A stretch of 64,000 nt of DNA from Actinotalea alkalitolerans (GCF_023369855.1 NZ_JAMBPP010000001.1:186001-250000); one strand, 5' to 3'. Positions 52,990-62,856 are shown, counted from the first letter of the stretch. Numbers and translations are program-made. The notes: a model not told the origin generated them from the letters alone.

Positions 52990-54918
52990 TCACCCGACCG
53001 GCCGCGCCAAGAGGTCGTCGACCGTGAGGACGATCGGGGTGTTCGTCGCACCGCTGGACAGGTAGTGGCTGACGCCGATCCATCCGGACGCCTGCAGCTC
53101 TGTCGCGGAGTCGGTGCGCGTGACGGTCCAGGCGGACGGCTCGGCCGTTCCCGCACGCCACACCTTGGCCTGGATCGTCGTCGGCGAGGTGCCGGTCGCC
53201 TGGACGCGGACCTTCAGCTGCTCGCCCGCCACGTGGGTCACCCCGGGCAGGACCGCCGCCGGTGCGATGAGCGTGGCGGTCGACCCGATCTTGCGCTCCA
53301 GGGCCAGCACGATCGACGCGTCGGGCCGCAGCTGCAGGCGAGCGCTGTAGGAGCCGGTGCTCAGCCGTCGCGGCGAGACGCTCACGTACAGACCGGACCC
53401 GACGATGGGCTTGTCGGTCGCGATCGTGTACGTCAGGTCGGTGCTCGACGAGGAGACGGCCGGGAGCGAGATGTCAGGCCCGGCCCCGGACGCCGGCAGG
53501 ATGATCCGCCCCACACCCCCGGAGACCGAGTAGTTCGCGCTGCTGCCCGTCGTACGCCACAGGCCCCCGGTCTCGGCGCTGCCGAACCCCGTGGCCACCG
53601 TCCGGCTGAAGGTGTCGGCAGCGAAGGCCACCGGCTCGACCACCTCGGAGACCTCGACCGTGCGCGTGACGGTCCCGGTCGCGCCGTCGTCGTCGGTCAC
53701 GGTGAGGGTGATCGTGTACGTGCCCGGCGCGGCGTAGGTGTGCGTGAGGCCGGCGCCGGTGAGGCTGGTCCCGTCTCCCATCGTCCACGCGTAGGACGCG
53801 ATCACGCCGTCCGGGTCGGTCGAGGCGTTGGCGTCGACCGCGCAGGCCAGGCCGCTGCACGAGGCGGTGAAGGACGCCGTCGGCGACTGGTTCGGGGGCG
53901 GGTCGACAGGCGGGCCGATGGTGAACGCGTCGGTGAACGTGCCCCCGGAGGCGCGTTCGAAGGAGGCGGTGAGGGTGGTGGGGGTCAGACGGACGTCGAG
54001 CGCCCCCCATGTCGCCGTGGCGAGCCCGGACATGGCCGCGAAGTACCCCGCCTCGCTGTCGGCGGGGTCCACGGCTCGCTGAGCGATCCCGCCGGTGCCC
54101 ACGGTCGCGAAGACGGTGCCCGCGCTCTTGCCCATCTCGGCGGTGCTGTCGACCACGCAGCTCGCGTTGAAGGTCCCCGGCACGACGGTGCTGCAGCCGG
54201 GACCGAAGCCGATCTGGTGGGTGCGCTGGTAGGAGTGCTCGTGGCCGTACAGGACCAGGTCGACCTTCTTCGCGATCAGCATGTCGTGCAGCCCCGCGCC
54301 GATGTCGCAGCCGTAGACGCCCACGGACAGGCAGGGCTTGTGCGCGCCGACCACAACCCACGGGATGGACGCGGCCCGGGCACCGTCGATGGCGGCCGCT
54401 GTCCACTGGTACCGCGGGCTGCCCACCGCGTAGGACCAGGTACCGTCCGGGAAGGTCAACGCCGGGGAGATCATCACGTAGCGCACCAACGGCGCATGCG
54501 CGGGGACGTCCACGTACCACTGGCGGCCGTAGGTGCCGACCAGCCCTGGGAGCTGGTTGGGCAGGCAGGCGGAGAAGTCGTTGATGTTGCCGTCCATACC
54601 GTTCGACTCGTGGTTGCCCGCGAGCAGCTGGAAGGCGAACCCGGCCCCCACGTGGCTGGTCACGTACTCGCACCAGGCGTCCTCGGACGGGGACGACGCG
54701 TACGAGAGGTCGCCGAGGGCCAGGTTGAGATCCGGTCCCAGCGCATCGATGCGGTTGAGGACGGCCGAGGTGTTGGCGCCCGCGGCGTAGTCACCGACCG
54801 CCGTGAAGTGCACCTCGTCGGCCGTGGCCGCCATCGGCACCAGCCCGGTGCCGACCCCCGCCAGAGCGAAGACCGAGACAGTGAGTGCCGCACTGATCCA
54901 GGATGTCCGTCCACGCAT
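52990..54918 (-). CDS. secreted metallophosphoesterase with PKD domain
   Basis: The product is 642 residues. GGAGG lies 5 bases before ATG 54918. A signal peptide (RGRTSWISAALTVSVFALAG, cleavage near ATADE) precedes a calcineurin-like phosphoesterase domain (about 35-330) with all metal motifs: GDYAAG, LGDLSY, LLAGNHESNG, VVVGAHKP and LYGHEHSYQRT. A PKD domain (about 355-440: YAWTMGDGTSLTGAGLTHTY) and a C-terminal beta-rich domain (about 450-640, TFSRTVATGFGSAETGGLW) follow. It is probably a secreted phosphatase bound to cell wall or polysaccharide; the substrate is not known. Confidence 0.92.
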   Translation of the reverse strand: MRGRTSWISAALTVSVFALAGVGTGLVPMAATADEVHFTAVGDYAAGANTSAVLNRIDALGPDLNLALGDLSYASSPSEDAWCEYVTSHVGAGFAFQLLAGNHESNGMDGNINDFSACLPNQLPGLVGTYGRQWYVDVPAHAPLVRYVMISPALTFPDGTWSYAVGSPRYQWTAAAIDGARAASIPWVVVGAHKPCLSVGVYGCDIGAGLHDMLIAKKVDLVLYGHEHSYQRTHQIGFGPGCSTVVPGTFNASCVVDSTAEMGKSAGTVFATVGTGGIAQRAVDPADSEAGYFAAMSGLATATWGALDVRLTPTTLTASFERASGGTFTDAFTIGPPVDPPPNQSPTASFTASCSGLACAVDANASTDPDGVIASYAWTMGDGTSLTGAGLTHTYAAPGTYTITLTVTDDDGATGTVTRTVEVSEVVEPVAFAADTFSRTVATGFGSAETGGLWRTTGSSANYSVSGGVGRIILPASGAGPDISLPAVSSSSTDLTYTIATDKPIVGSGLYVSVSPRRLSTGSYSARLQLRPDASIVLALERKIGSTATLIAPAAVLPGVTHVAGEQLKVRVQATGTSPTTIQAKVWRAGTAEPSAWTVTRTDSATELQASGWIGVSHYLSSGATNTPIVLTVDDLLARPVG

Positions 54919-55044
54919 GACGACCTCCGTCAGGGCGGCGCTCGGGGACCCGGGCCACCTCGCTCCCCGTAGTACCGCATATCGGGACGAAAGGGAATGG
55001 TGGCAGTGGGCAGGTGGGCGCAATCTCCCTCCCCGCCCGGTGCT

Positions 55045-55099
55045 CACGGCCTACTCTCGAACCAGGCCCGCAGACCGCTGCTCCCGCTCCGGGGTGGAC
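55045..55099 (+). repeat. short direct repeat, copy 2
   Basis: It matches copy 1 at 52909-52957 (CTCTCGAACCAGG, CCGCAG and CTCCGGGGTGGAC in order). It lies between the metallophosphoesterase start and the ABC operon, about 30 bases before the ATPase GTG. Confidence 0.65.
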
Positions 55100-55128
55100 C
55101 TGATCTCAGCCGCGAGAAGGACGAGCCG

Positions 55129-55992
55129 GTGACCGAAGCCGCGATCAGTGTGCAGGGACTGCGCTACTCCTACGGCGACCTGGAGGCCGTCAAGGGAATC
55201 TCCTTCGACGTCGCCCCCGGGGAGATCCTCGGCTTCCTCGGCCCCAACGGTGCGGGCAAGTCCACCACGATCAAGATGCTCACGGGGCAGCTCCCCCCGA
55301 GCGGCGGGTCCGCGACCGTCCTCGGCTACGACGTGGGCACCGGCAGCTCGCAGATGCAGGCGCGCATCGGCGTGTGCTTCGAGGAGAAGAACCTCTACGT
55401 CACCATGTCGGCCAAGGAGAACCTCGAGTTCTTCGCCTCGCTCTACGGGATCAAGAACCCCGACGCCGACGGCGTGCTCCGACGGGTCGGCCTGGCCGAC
55501 CGGGCGACGGACCGGGTCAAGACGTTCTCCAAGGGCATGCGACAGCGGATGATGATCTCCCGCGCCTTCATCAACACCCCGGACGTGCTCTTCCTGGACG
55601 AGCCGACCGACGGCCTGGACCCCACCACCGCGGCCGCCATCCGGACCACGATCCAGGAGGAGGCCGACCGCGGGGTGGCGGTGCTGCTCACCACCCATGA
55701 CATGTTCGAGGCCGACCAGCTCTCCGACCGCGTCGCGTTCATCAACGGCGGCGAGATCGTTGCCCTGGACACCCCCGAGAACCTCAAGCTCGCCTACGGC
55801 TCGCGCTCGGTCAAGGTCCGGCTGCGTGACGGGGACGGCGTGCGCGAGGAGAACCTGCCGCTCGACGACGGGAGTGCCTCGGCCCGCCTCGCGGAGCTGG
55901 CGACCTCGCCCGCGCTGCTGACGATGCACACCGAGGAAGCGACGCTCGAGCACATCTTCATCCAGCTCACCGGCCGAGGGCTGGCGGGGTGA
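55129..55992 (+). CDS. ABC exporter ATP-binding protein (NatA-like)
   Basis: The product is 287 residues. AAGGA lies 8 bases before GTG 55129. Walker A GPNGAGKST (about residue 39), signature FSKGMRQRMMISRAF (about 136), Walker B VLFLDEPTDGLDP (about 157), switch His in LLTTHDMFEAD. The signature is SKGMRQR, common in NatA/CcmA exporters. It is the first gene of a three-gene operon. Confidence 0.92.
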   Translation: MTEAAISVQGLRYSYGDLEAVKGISFDVAPGEILGFLGPNGAGKSTTIKMLTGQLPPSGGSATVLGYDVGTGSSQMQARIGVCFEEKNLYVTMSAKENLEFFASLYGIKNPDADGVLRRVGLADRATDRVKTFSKGMRQRMMISRAFINTPDVLFLDEPTDGLDPTTAAAIRTTIQEEADRGVAVLLTTHDMFEADQLSDRVAFINGGEIVALDTPENLKLAYGSRSVKVRLRDGDGVREENLPLDDGSASARLAELATSPALLTMHTEEATLEHIFIQLTGRGLAG

Positions 55993-57086
55993 ACCGGCGC
56001 GTGTCCCGCCCGGCGATCGTCGCCTCGATCGTCCGCAAGGACTTCACCGAGTTCTCCAGGGACCTGCTGTACATCTTCCTGTCGGTCCTGGGTCTGGTGC
56101 TCTTCGCCGTCACCTACTACCTGGTCCCGGACACCGTCGACGAGACACTGACCGTCGGGGTGCACCAGACGGGCCTGGACGAGCTCTTCGACCAGCTCGA
56201 CGCCTCCGAGGCCGACGGGCTGGCCCTCGTGCAGTACGCCGGCGGTGACGAGCTCGCGGCGGCCGTCCACGACGGGGACGTGATGGTCGGCCTCGCCTTC
56301 CCGGAGGGCTTCCTCGAGGCCGCGACGGCCGGGGAGCAGCCGACCGTGACCGTCTACAGCGACGCCGCGGTCCCGCCGGAGGTCACCGGGGCGGTCCAGT
56401 CGATGGTCCGTGAGATCGCCTACGCCCTCACCGGGCACGGGCTCCCCGTCACGGAGCCGGCCGAGGAGTCGATCGTCCTGGGCATCGACCGCGCGGGAGA
56501 CCAGACTTCCATGCGCGACCTCATGCTGCCGATGCTGGTGTTCTTCATCCTGATGATCGAGACGTTCGCGCTCTCGTCGTTGATCGCGAACGAGGTCCTC
56601 AACCGGACGGTCACGGCGGTGCTGGTCACGCCCGCCCGGGTGAGCGACTTCCTGACCGCGAAGACCATCTACGGGACCCTGCTCACCGGCGGCCAGGCGG
56701 TGCTGCTGCTCCTGGTGCTGCAGGCCTTCACGCTGGGCAACCTCGGCATCCTGCTGGCGACGGTGCTGCTCGGGGCCGTCATGTTCACCGGGATCGGCAT
56801 GATCGCCGGGTCGGCGGGCAAGGACTTCTTCAGCACGCTGTTCCTCACCATGGCCTTCGTCCTGCCGCTGATGATCCCGACGTTCTCGGTGCTGTTCCCG
56901 GGCACCGCGGCGGGCTGGGTGCAGGCCATGCCCTCGTACCCGATCATCGACACGCTGAACGAGGTGCTGACGTACGGAGCCGGATGGTCCGACGTCGTCG
57001 GCTCCCTCGGCGCCGCCCTGGCCTGGGTGACGGTGATCTTCGTCATCGGCCTCCTTGTGCTGCGGCGGAAGGTGAGGTCGCTGTGA
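55989..57086 (+). CDS. ABC-2/ABC-3 type permease A of the exporter
   Basis: The product is 365 residues with a GTG start in a GTGA overlap. A first helix (LLYIFLSVLGLVLFAVTYYL) is followed by an extracellular domain of about 130 residues (DTVDETLTVGVHQTGLDELF), then five helices (from MLVFFILMIETFALSSLIAN, NRTVTAVLVTPARVSDFLTA). This is the YhgE/ABC2_membrane_3 layout with a coupling motif NRTVTAVLVTP. The partner is permease B downstream. Confidence 0.9.
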   Translation: MNRRVSRPAIVASIVRKDFTEFSRDLLYIFLSVLGLVLFAVTYYLVPDTVDETLTVGVHQTGLDELFDQLDASEADGLALVQYAGGDELAAAVHDGDVMVGLAFPEGFLEAATAGEQPTVTVYSDAAVPPEVTGAVQSMVREIAYALTGHGLPVTEPAEESIVLGIDRAGDQTSMRDLMLPMLVFFILMIETFALSSLIANEVLNRTVTAVLVTPARVSDFLTAKTIYGTLLTGGQAVLLLLVLQAFTLGNLGILLATVLLGAVMFTGIGMIAGSAGKDFFSTLFLTMAFVLPLMIPTFSVLFPGTAAGWVQAMPSYPIIDTLNEVLTYGAGWSDVVGSLGAALAWVTVIFVIGLLVLRRKVRSL

Positions 57087-58150
57087 GCCTGTCCCGGATC
57101 TGGGTGATCCTGCGCAAGGACCTGGCCCTCGGCCCGCGGTCTCCGATCTTCCTGTACGCCGTCGCGCTGCCCGTCGTGCTGACCGCGATCTTCCAGCTCG
57201 CGTTCGGCTCGCTGTTCGACCCCGAGCCCCGGATGGCGGTCGTGGACGACGGCGCCTCGCAGATCACCTCCTCATTGCGCGAGCTTGAAGGCGTCGAGCT
57301 CACCGTGCTGGACAGCGCCGAGGCGCTGCGGCAGGGCGTCGAGGCGAACGACCACGACGTCGGCCTGGTGCTGCCCGCCGGGTTCGACGACGCCGTCCGT
57401 GCCGGCCAGGAGCCGCCGCTCGAGATGTATGTCAGCGGCGGCTCCCTCGCCGCCGACCGGATGATCCTCAGCGTCACGACGATCGACCTGATCCGCGCCG
57501 TCGAGGGCGGAGCGCCCCCGGTCGACGTCGAGCTGGTCCAGACCGGCGACGCCGGCCTGCCGATCTCCGTCCGCCTGGTGCCCGTGCTCGTCATGTACGC
57601 GCTGTTCGTCGCGGGCACGTTCGTCCCCGCGTCGAGCATCGTCGACGAGAAGATCCGCGGGACCCTCACGGCCATCCTCGTCACTCCCGCCAGGGTCAGC
57701 GAGGTGCTCGCGGCCAAGGCCTCCCTGGGAGTGCTGCTCGCCTTCCTGATGTCCGTCGTCACGCTGCTCCTGAACGGCGCCGTCGGGAGCAGCTGGGCGC
57801 ACCTGCTCGTCGTGGTACTCCTCGGTGCGACGTTCACGGCCCTGCTCGGGCTGCTGATCGGGACGGTCGCCAAGGACGGCGCGACGCTCTTCACGATCGT
57901 CAAGAGCAGCGGCATCCTCATCTTCGGCCCCGTGATCTTCTACCTGTTCCCCGAGTGGCCGCAGTGGATCGCCCGCCTGTTCCCGACCTACTGGGTGATC
58001 GACCCGATCTGGCGCGTCGCGGTGCTCGGCGAAGGGCTGGCCGACGTCTGGGTGCCGATGGTCGTGGCGGTCGGCCTCGGAGGGCTGCTCGTGCTCCTGG
58101 TCAGGCGGCTCTCGGGGCGCATGCTCGCCCGGGCCACGGCCGCGTCGTAG
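57083..58150 (+). CDS. ABC-2/ABC-3 type permease B of the exporter
   Basis: The product is 355 residues, again with a GTGA overlap, and has the same layout as permease A: one helix, an extracellular domain of about 150 residues (DGASQITSSLRELEGVELTV), then five helices with KIRGTLTAILVTPARVSEVL as the coupling motif. The two proteins are paralogues and probably form a heterodimer with the ATPase. Confidence 0.9.
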   Translation: MSLSRIWVILRKDLALGPRSPIFLYAVALPVVLTAIFQLAFGSLFDPEPRMAVVDDGASQITSSLRELEGVELTVLDSAEALRQGVEANDHDVGLVLPAGFDDAVRAGQEPPLEMYVSGGSLAADRMILSVTTIDLIRAVEGGAPPVDVELVQTGDAGLPISVRLVPVLVMYALFVAGTFVPASSIVDEKIRGTLTAILVTPARVSEVLAAKASLGVLLAFLMSVVTLLLNGAVGSSWAHLLVVVLLGATFTALLGLLIGTVAKDGATLFTIVKSSGILIFGPVIFYLFPEWPQWIARLFPTYWVIDPIWRVAVLGEGLADVWVPMVVAVGLGGLLVLLVRRLSGRMLARATAAS

Positions 58151-58237
58151 CGCGACACGCGGTTCGAGCGTCGAGAGCGCCAGCTCGGCGTGGAGGCCCT
58201 CGTGCACCATCCGTACGTCGACGTGGGAGATGCCGCC

Positions 58238-59206
58238 TCACAACCACCCGACCCGACGGAAGTTCCAGTGGAGCACCCCGACAGCCGCGACCATGAGGGC
58301 CAGCGCGAAGGCGTAGCCGAACGGCCAGCCGAGCTCGGGGAAGTGGCGGAAGTTCATGCCGTACACCCCAGTGATGACCGTCGGCGCGGCCGCGATCGCG
58401 GCCCACGACGACACCTTCTGCAGGATCACGTTCTGCCGGACCGTGACGCGCGCCAGGTTGGCGCTCAGCAGACCTTCCAGGCGGCCCGAGAGCATCACCA
58501 CCTCCTCGGACAGGCGACGGGCGTGGTCACCGGCATCTCGCAGGAGGGCGCGCACGGCCTCCGGGGACATCACCGGTTCACCTCGCTCAAGCGTGTCGAA
58601 CACGGCGAGCACCGGATGCACGGTCCGACCGAGCCGGTCAACCCGGCGATGGTGCAGGTAGATGGCCTCGCTCTGGTCGCGATCCCCCTGGAAGACGGCC
58701 TGCTCGATCCGCTCGGCCCCGTCCAGCAGGAGGTCGACCACCCGCTCGCCGTCATCGACCACCGTGTCGAGCACCGCCCACAGGACGATCATCGGTCCGA
58801 GCGCCGTGACCGCCGGGTGCCCGTCGATCCGCCGGCGGACACCGCTGAGGACGCCGCCTGCTGTACGGCTGACCACGATGGCATACCGCGCTCCGAGGAA
58901 GACGTCGAGCTCGACCACGTCGAGCTGTCCCGAGTCCTGGTCGTAGAGGGCCGCCTTGACGACCACGAACAGGCAGTCGCCGTACTCCTCCAGCTTCGGA
59001 CGCTGGTGGCCCTCGAGCGCGTCCTCCACGGCCAGCGCAGGGAGATCGAAGCACTCGCTGAGCTCGTCGAGCTCCTCGCGAGCGGGTTCGCTCACCGCGA
59101 GCCACACGAACCCCGGCCCTCGCAGGGACAGGCGTGCGGCGTCCGGGATGCTCATCGCCTCTGAGCCGCGAGCGCTGGCGTGGTACCACGCGGAGTCGAC
59201 GATCAC
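58238..59206 (-). CDS. CorA-family divalent cation channel
   Basis: The product is about 322 residues. Two C-terminal helices flank the diagnostic GMN selectivity motif in ITGVYGMNFRHFPELGWPFG (about 280-300). The N-terminal cytoplasmic domain (VWLAVSEPAREELDELSECF, EDALEGHQRPKLEEYGDCLF) and the long stalk helix (about 130-265) are typical. GTG 59206 gives the start MIVDSAWYHAS; the frame further upstream is not protein-like. Transports Mg or other divalent ions. Confidence 0.92.
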   Translation of the reverse strand: MIVDSAWYHASARGSEAMSIPDAARLSLRGPGFVWLAVSEPAREELDELSECFDLPALAVEDALEGHQRPKLEEYGDCLFVVVKAALYDQDSGQLDVVELDVFLGARYAIVVSRTAGGVLSGVRRRIDGHPAVTALGPMIVLWAVLDTVVDDGERVVDLLLDGAERIEQAVFQGDRDQSEAIYLHHRRVDRLGRTVHPVLAVFDTLERGEPVMSPEAVRALLRDAGDHARRLSEEVVMLSGRLEGLLSANLARVTVRQNVILQKVSSWAAIAAAPTVITGVYGMNFRHFPELGWPFGYAFALALMVAAVGVLHWNFRRVGWL

Positions 59207-59405
59207 GGCCGATCCAGCCTCCGAAGCCGAAGGAGCACGCCGCCAGGGGGTCCACCAGACGAGGGCGTCGCCGCCGAGCGTAATCGGCATCGGCGGTCAG
59301 TGGCCAGAGCGTCAGGCAGCACGTCGCCCGTGGCCCGTCGGGACGGACCGGCACGGCGAGCGGTGAAGGTCGGTCGCCCGCGAGAGACCGACGGCACATC
59401 GGCGG

Positions 59406-61067
59406 TCACTGACCGTTCCCCTCAGACCGGGTCGGGTCCGGCGCCCTCTCCGCGCGCGCACGCGTCCCGGGACGCATCGCCTCGAGCGTCCACCGGAACC
59501 GCAGCACCACGACGACCGCAGCTCCGAGCGTCCACAGCGCGATCACCCCCAGGTGCCACCAGCCGACGCCCAGCCCGGCCGTCACCTCGGTCATCGCCCG
59601 GGTCGCGTGCCGCAGCGGGAACACCCAGGTGAGCCGTTCCAGCCAGTCCGGGAACACCACGCCCTGCAGGAAGACGTCCGAGACGAAGGACAGCGGCAGC
59701 AACGTGCCCAGGGTCACCCCGACGACGGCCTGCCCGCTCGGGACCAGGGACAGCACAGCCAGCCCCAGCACCGCGAAGCACACCGCCGCGACGACGAACA
59801 CCCCGACCATCACGGGCCACGACGCCGGCACCCCGGCGCCGTACATGACCATGGCCAGGGCCCACGCGGCCAGCAGGGTCAGCACCGAGACCACGAGCGC
59901 CGCGACGACCCGGCCGGTCAGCAGCGCCCACGCGGGCACCGGGGTGCCGCGCAGCCGTTTGAGCACACCGCGCTCACGGTCCTCGGCCAGGCCCTGCGGC
60001 ATGTTGACGTACGCCGTCACACCTGCCCCGTAGACCGCCATGGTCACGGCGAAGAACGCACCGAGGGTCAGGCCCGAGTCGCCCAGCTGCTGCGTTCCAC
60101 CACCGTTGACGACCGGGATCACCGCCACCAGCAGCACGGGGAAGACGACGGCGAAGAAGGCCGACGACGGGTCGCGCCACAGCACCCGCTGGCCGTGGCC
60201 CACCTGGGAGCCGAGCACCTGCCGGGCCGAGACCGACCCGGTGCGGCGAGGCCGGACGTCGTCGGCGTGCGCCCTGCCGGGGGAGGTGCCGGTCGCGGAC
60301 GCCCGGTCCTGACCGTGCCGCAGCCCCCACACCGCGAGCGCCGCACCCACGAGCCCCCACAGGACGATCACACCCAGGTGGTCCCAGGCCCACCCGCTGC
60401 CGTCCAGGTACGGGTTGAACCCGTCACCGAGGGCGTTGACGAGGTGCTTGAGCGGGAACACCCACCCCAGGGTCGACATCCAGCCGGGCATGCCGTCGCC
60501 GAAGGCGAAGATGTCGGAGACGAACGCCAGCACGATGGCCACGCCGTTGGTCACCGCCGTCGTCGCCTGCGGCGGCAGCCAGGCCGCGGCAGCCAGGCCC
60601 AGCGCGCTGAAGGACACCCCGGCGACGAGCAGGGTCACGACCACCGCGGGCAGGGTCCGGCCGATCAGCTGCACCCCGTAGAACGCGACCCCCGTCGCCA
60701 CGACGAGCACGGTCGCCAGCAGGCCGAGCAGCACCGCGGCCCCGATCCGCCCACCGAGCAGCCCCCACCGCGGCAGCGGCGTCCCCGCCTGCCGCCGCAG
60801 CACCCCACCGGCCTGGGCCTCGGCGAACCCGATGGCCAGGAACGAGAACGTCGCCATCACCACGCCGAAGGACGCGAACGCGGGGGCGAGGAACTGCGCC
60901 ACCCGGATGCCCGCGCGGGCGTCGATCGTCTCGTTGCCCACGAACGCGGCCACGATGAGGAAGAACACGAGCGGGAAGGCGATCGACAGGATCATCGTGA
61001 TCGGTGTGCGGGTCAGGGCCACGAGCTCGTGGCGGACCTGCCGGCCGAGCAGCCCGATGTCGTTCAC
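59406..61067 (-). CDS. fused double ABC-2 type permease
   Basis: The product is 553 residues made of two ABC-2 permease units in tandem. Unit 1 (about 1-265) and unit 2 (about 290-535) repeat the same signatures: ALTRTPITMILSIAFPLVFF and LWRDPSSAFFAVVFPVLLVA; then VLRRQAGTPLPRWGLLGG and VLKRLRGTPVPAWALLTG; then LPPQATTAVTNGVAIVLAF and VPSGQAVVGVTLGTLLPLS. A soluble linker of about 30 residues joins them. It overlaps the ATPase stop by 4 bases. Confidence 0.92.
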   Translation of the reverse strand: MNDIGLLGRQVRHELVALTRTPITMILSIAFPLVFFLIVAAFVGNETIDARAGIRVAQFLAPAFASFGVVMATFSFLAIGFAEAQAGGVLRRQAGTPLPRWGLLGGRIGAAVLLGLLATVLVVATGVAFYGVQLIGRTLPAVVVTLLVAGVSFSALGLAAAAWLPPQATTAVTNGVAIVLAFVSDIFAFGDGMPGWMSTLGWVFPLKHLVNALGDGFNPYLDGSGWAWDHLGVIVLWGLVGAALAVWGLRHGQDRASATGTSPGRAHADDVRPRRTGSVSARQVLGSQVGHGQRVLWRDPSSAFFAVVFPVLLVAVIPVVNGGGTQQLGDSGLTLGAFFAVTMAVYGAGVTAYVNMPQGLAEDRERGVLKRLRGTPVPAWALLTGRVVAALVVSVLTLLAAWALAMVMYGAGVPASWPVMVGVFVVAAVCFAVLGLAVLSLVPSGQAVVGVTLGTLLPLSFVSDVFLQGVVFPDWLERLTWVFPLRHATRAMTEVTAGLGVGWWHLGVIALWTLGAAVVVVLRFRWTLEAMRPGTRARAERAPDPTRSEGNGQ

Positions 61068-62035
61068 GGTGCTGCCTCGCCCGTGGCCGCCCCCTCGGGG
61101 GTCGTCCCGGCGGCGTGCAGCCCGTTGCCGTCGGGCTCCTCGGAGCCCACCAGGTCGAGGTACACGTCCTCCAGGCTCGGGCGGGTCAGCGACAGCCCCT
61201 CGAGCTCGATGCCACGGGCGACCGCCCAGCCCGCGAGCGCTGCGACGTCGGCCGTCGCGGCACGCGTCCGCACGTCCACGACCGAACCTGCCACCCGCAG
61301 GTCCTGGCCCACCCGGGGGAGGTCGGCGACCTCAGCCCCGGCGGGCAGCCTGAAGGACACCACGGTCGCGAGCCCCGCTGTCGCCGCGAGCTGCTCGGCG
61401 GTGCCCTGGGCGACGACCTTCCCGTGGTCGATGACCACCAGGCGGTCGGCGAGGTGCTCGGCCTCGTCCAGGTAGTGGGTGGTCAGCAGGATCGTCGCGC
61501 CGAGCGAGCGCAGCCCGTCCACCACGTCCCACGCGCGGCGGCGGGCCGACGGGTCGAACCCGGTGGTCGGCTCGTCGAGGAACAGGAGCTCGGGGTCACC
61601 CACGATCCCCAGGGCGAGGTCCAGCCGGCGTCGCTGCCCGCCCGACAGGCTGCGCACCTTCGCATCGGCCTTCTCCTGCAGGCCGACCAGCGTGAGCACC
61701 TCCTCGACCGGCCGGGGCGAGGGGTACCAGCCGGCGTGCAGGCGGAGCAGCTCCCGGGGGCTGAACTGCTCCTCGAAGCCCGCCTCCTGGAGCACGATCC
61801 CGACACGCTCACGGAACGCGCGACCTCCCGTGCGCGGGTCGACGCCCAGCACCTCCACACGTCCCGCGTCCGGTGTCCGGTAGCCCTCGAGGATCTCGAC
61901 CGTGGTCGTCTTGCCCGCGCCGTTGGGCCCGAGCAGCGCGACCACCTCCCCGGTCGCAACCGTCAGGTCCAGGCCGTCCACGGCCCTGACCTCCCCGTAC
62001 CCCTTGTGCAGGCCCTCGACGACGACGGCGTTCAC
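61064..62035 (-). CDS. ABC exporter ATP-binding protein
   Basis: The product is 323 residues, with GTG start. Walker A GPNGAGKTTT (about residue 38), signature LSGGQRRRLDLALG (about 135), Walker B LLFLDEPTTGFDP (about 153), switch His in LLTTHYLDEAEH. The C-terminal DrrA-like domain runs about 225-305. It serves the fused permease downstream. Confidence 0.93.
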   Translation of the reverse strand: MNAVVVEGLHKGYGEVRAVDGLDLTVATGEVVALLGPNGAGKTTTVEILEGYRTPDAGRVEVLGVDPRTGGRAFRERVGIVLQEAGFEEQFSPRELLRLHAGWYPSPRPVEEVLTLVGLQEKADAKVRSLSGGQRRRLDLALGIVGDPELLFLDEPTTGFDPSARRRAWDVVDGLRSLGATILLTTHYLDEAEHLADRLVVIDHGKVVAQGTAEQLAATAGLATVVSFRLPAGAEVADLPRVGQDLRVAGSVVDVRTRAATADVAALAGWAVARGIELEGLSLTRPSLEDVYLDLVGSEEPDGNGLHAAGTTPEGAATGEAAP

Positions 62036-62167
62036 GGTGCACCTCCCGGTGATCGGCTCACCCCCCGTTCTACCGGCACCACCCCTCCCACGGCAGCCAC
62101 TTACGCCCCCCGATCACCCCCCAACGGTCTCCGCCTGTCCCCCTCCCCACCCCCGAGCGGCAGAGGA

Positions 62168-62223
62168 CGCACATCTGCACCCAGAACGCACTGGCGACCG
62201 TGCGACCTCGCTGCGGATGTGCG
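62168..62223. repeat. 56-bp palindromic repeat, copy A
   Basis: CGCACATCTGCA (62168-62179) and TGCGGATGTGCG (62212-62223) form 12-base arms with one mismatch. An inner CGCAC/GTGCG pair lies between them. It matches copy B at 62883-62938. Copy A lies in the 313-bp gap before the glycosyltransferase remnant; nothing else is seen in that gap. Confidence 0.75.
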
Positions 62224-62349
62224 ACCTCACGACAGGCAAGTGGGTGGTGTTCAGCGCGAGGGCTGGGTCCTTCCCGGGGTCTACGTCGTCCGGCAGCATG
62301 GGCGGCATGCGCGTGCTGCGGAACATCAGGTCCTCGACGCCGTGACGCG

Positions 62350-62856
62350 GTGCGCGTCCTGGCCACCACGCGCCAGGGGCCCGACGTCACGGCGGCCGGG
62401 CTCGAGCACGTCGCCTACCGCCGTCCCCGGCCCTGGTCGGGCCAGCAGCCTCGACCGTCGACCCGCGCCGCGGTGGACTTCCTGGCGATGGTCGGCGACC
62501 GCGCCTACGGCCGCGACCTGGCCGAGACGCTCGCCACCCGCCCCGCCGACGTCGTCATGGTCGACGCCATGATCCCGGCAGCATCCCTCGCCGCGGCCCG
62601 TCTGGGCGTGCCGAACGCCGTGCTCATGCACACGTTCGCCCGGTTCTTCCTGTCCCCCGCGCTCGAGGCGGCGGGCCGGCTGCGCGGGTTCTCCCCGCGA
62701 CGGGCGTGGGCTCGCGCGTCGGCGGTCCTGGTGGTGTCGGACGCCGAGCTCGACCCCGCGCACGGCACGGCGCGGGCGGCCTCGTTCGAGTGGACCGGCG
62801 TCGCGGAGCAGCACCCTACGGCCCTGCCCCGCGAGAGCACCCCGAGGACGGGGTGA
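62350..62856 (+). pseudogene. remnant of an MGT-like glycosyltransferase
   Basis: About 168 residues of the N-terminal donor-independent half of a UGT/MGT-type glycosyltransferase are readable: VRVLATTRQGPDVTAAGLEH, ETLATRPADVVMVDAMIPAA and GVPNAVLMHTFARFFLSPAL. The N-terminal first strand and the C-terminal UDP-sugar domain (about 200 residues) are missing and there is no ribosome site. The frame ends at 62856 inside a stretch that is no longer family-like. It is a decayed gene flanked by palindromic repeats. Confidence 0.6.

Noticed and set aside
52870-54972. Open frame of 700 codons on the plus strand
   Set aside because: It is antisense to the metallophosphoesterase gene, which has a signal peptide, metal motifs and a PKD domain.
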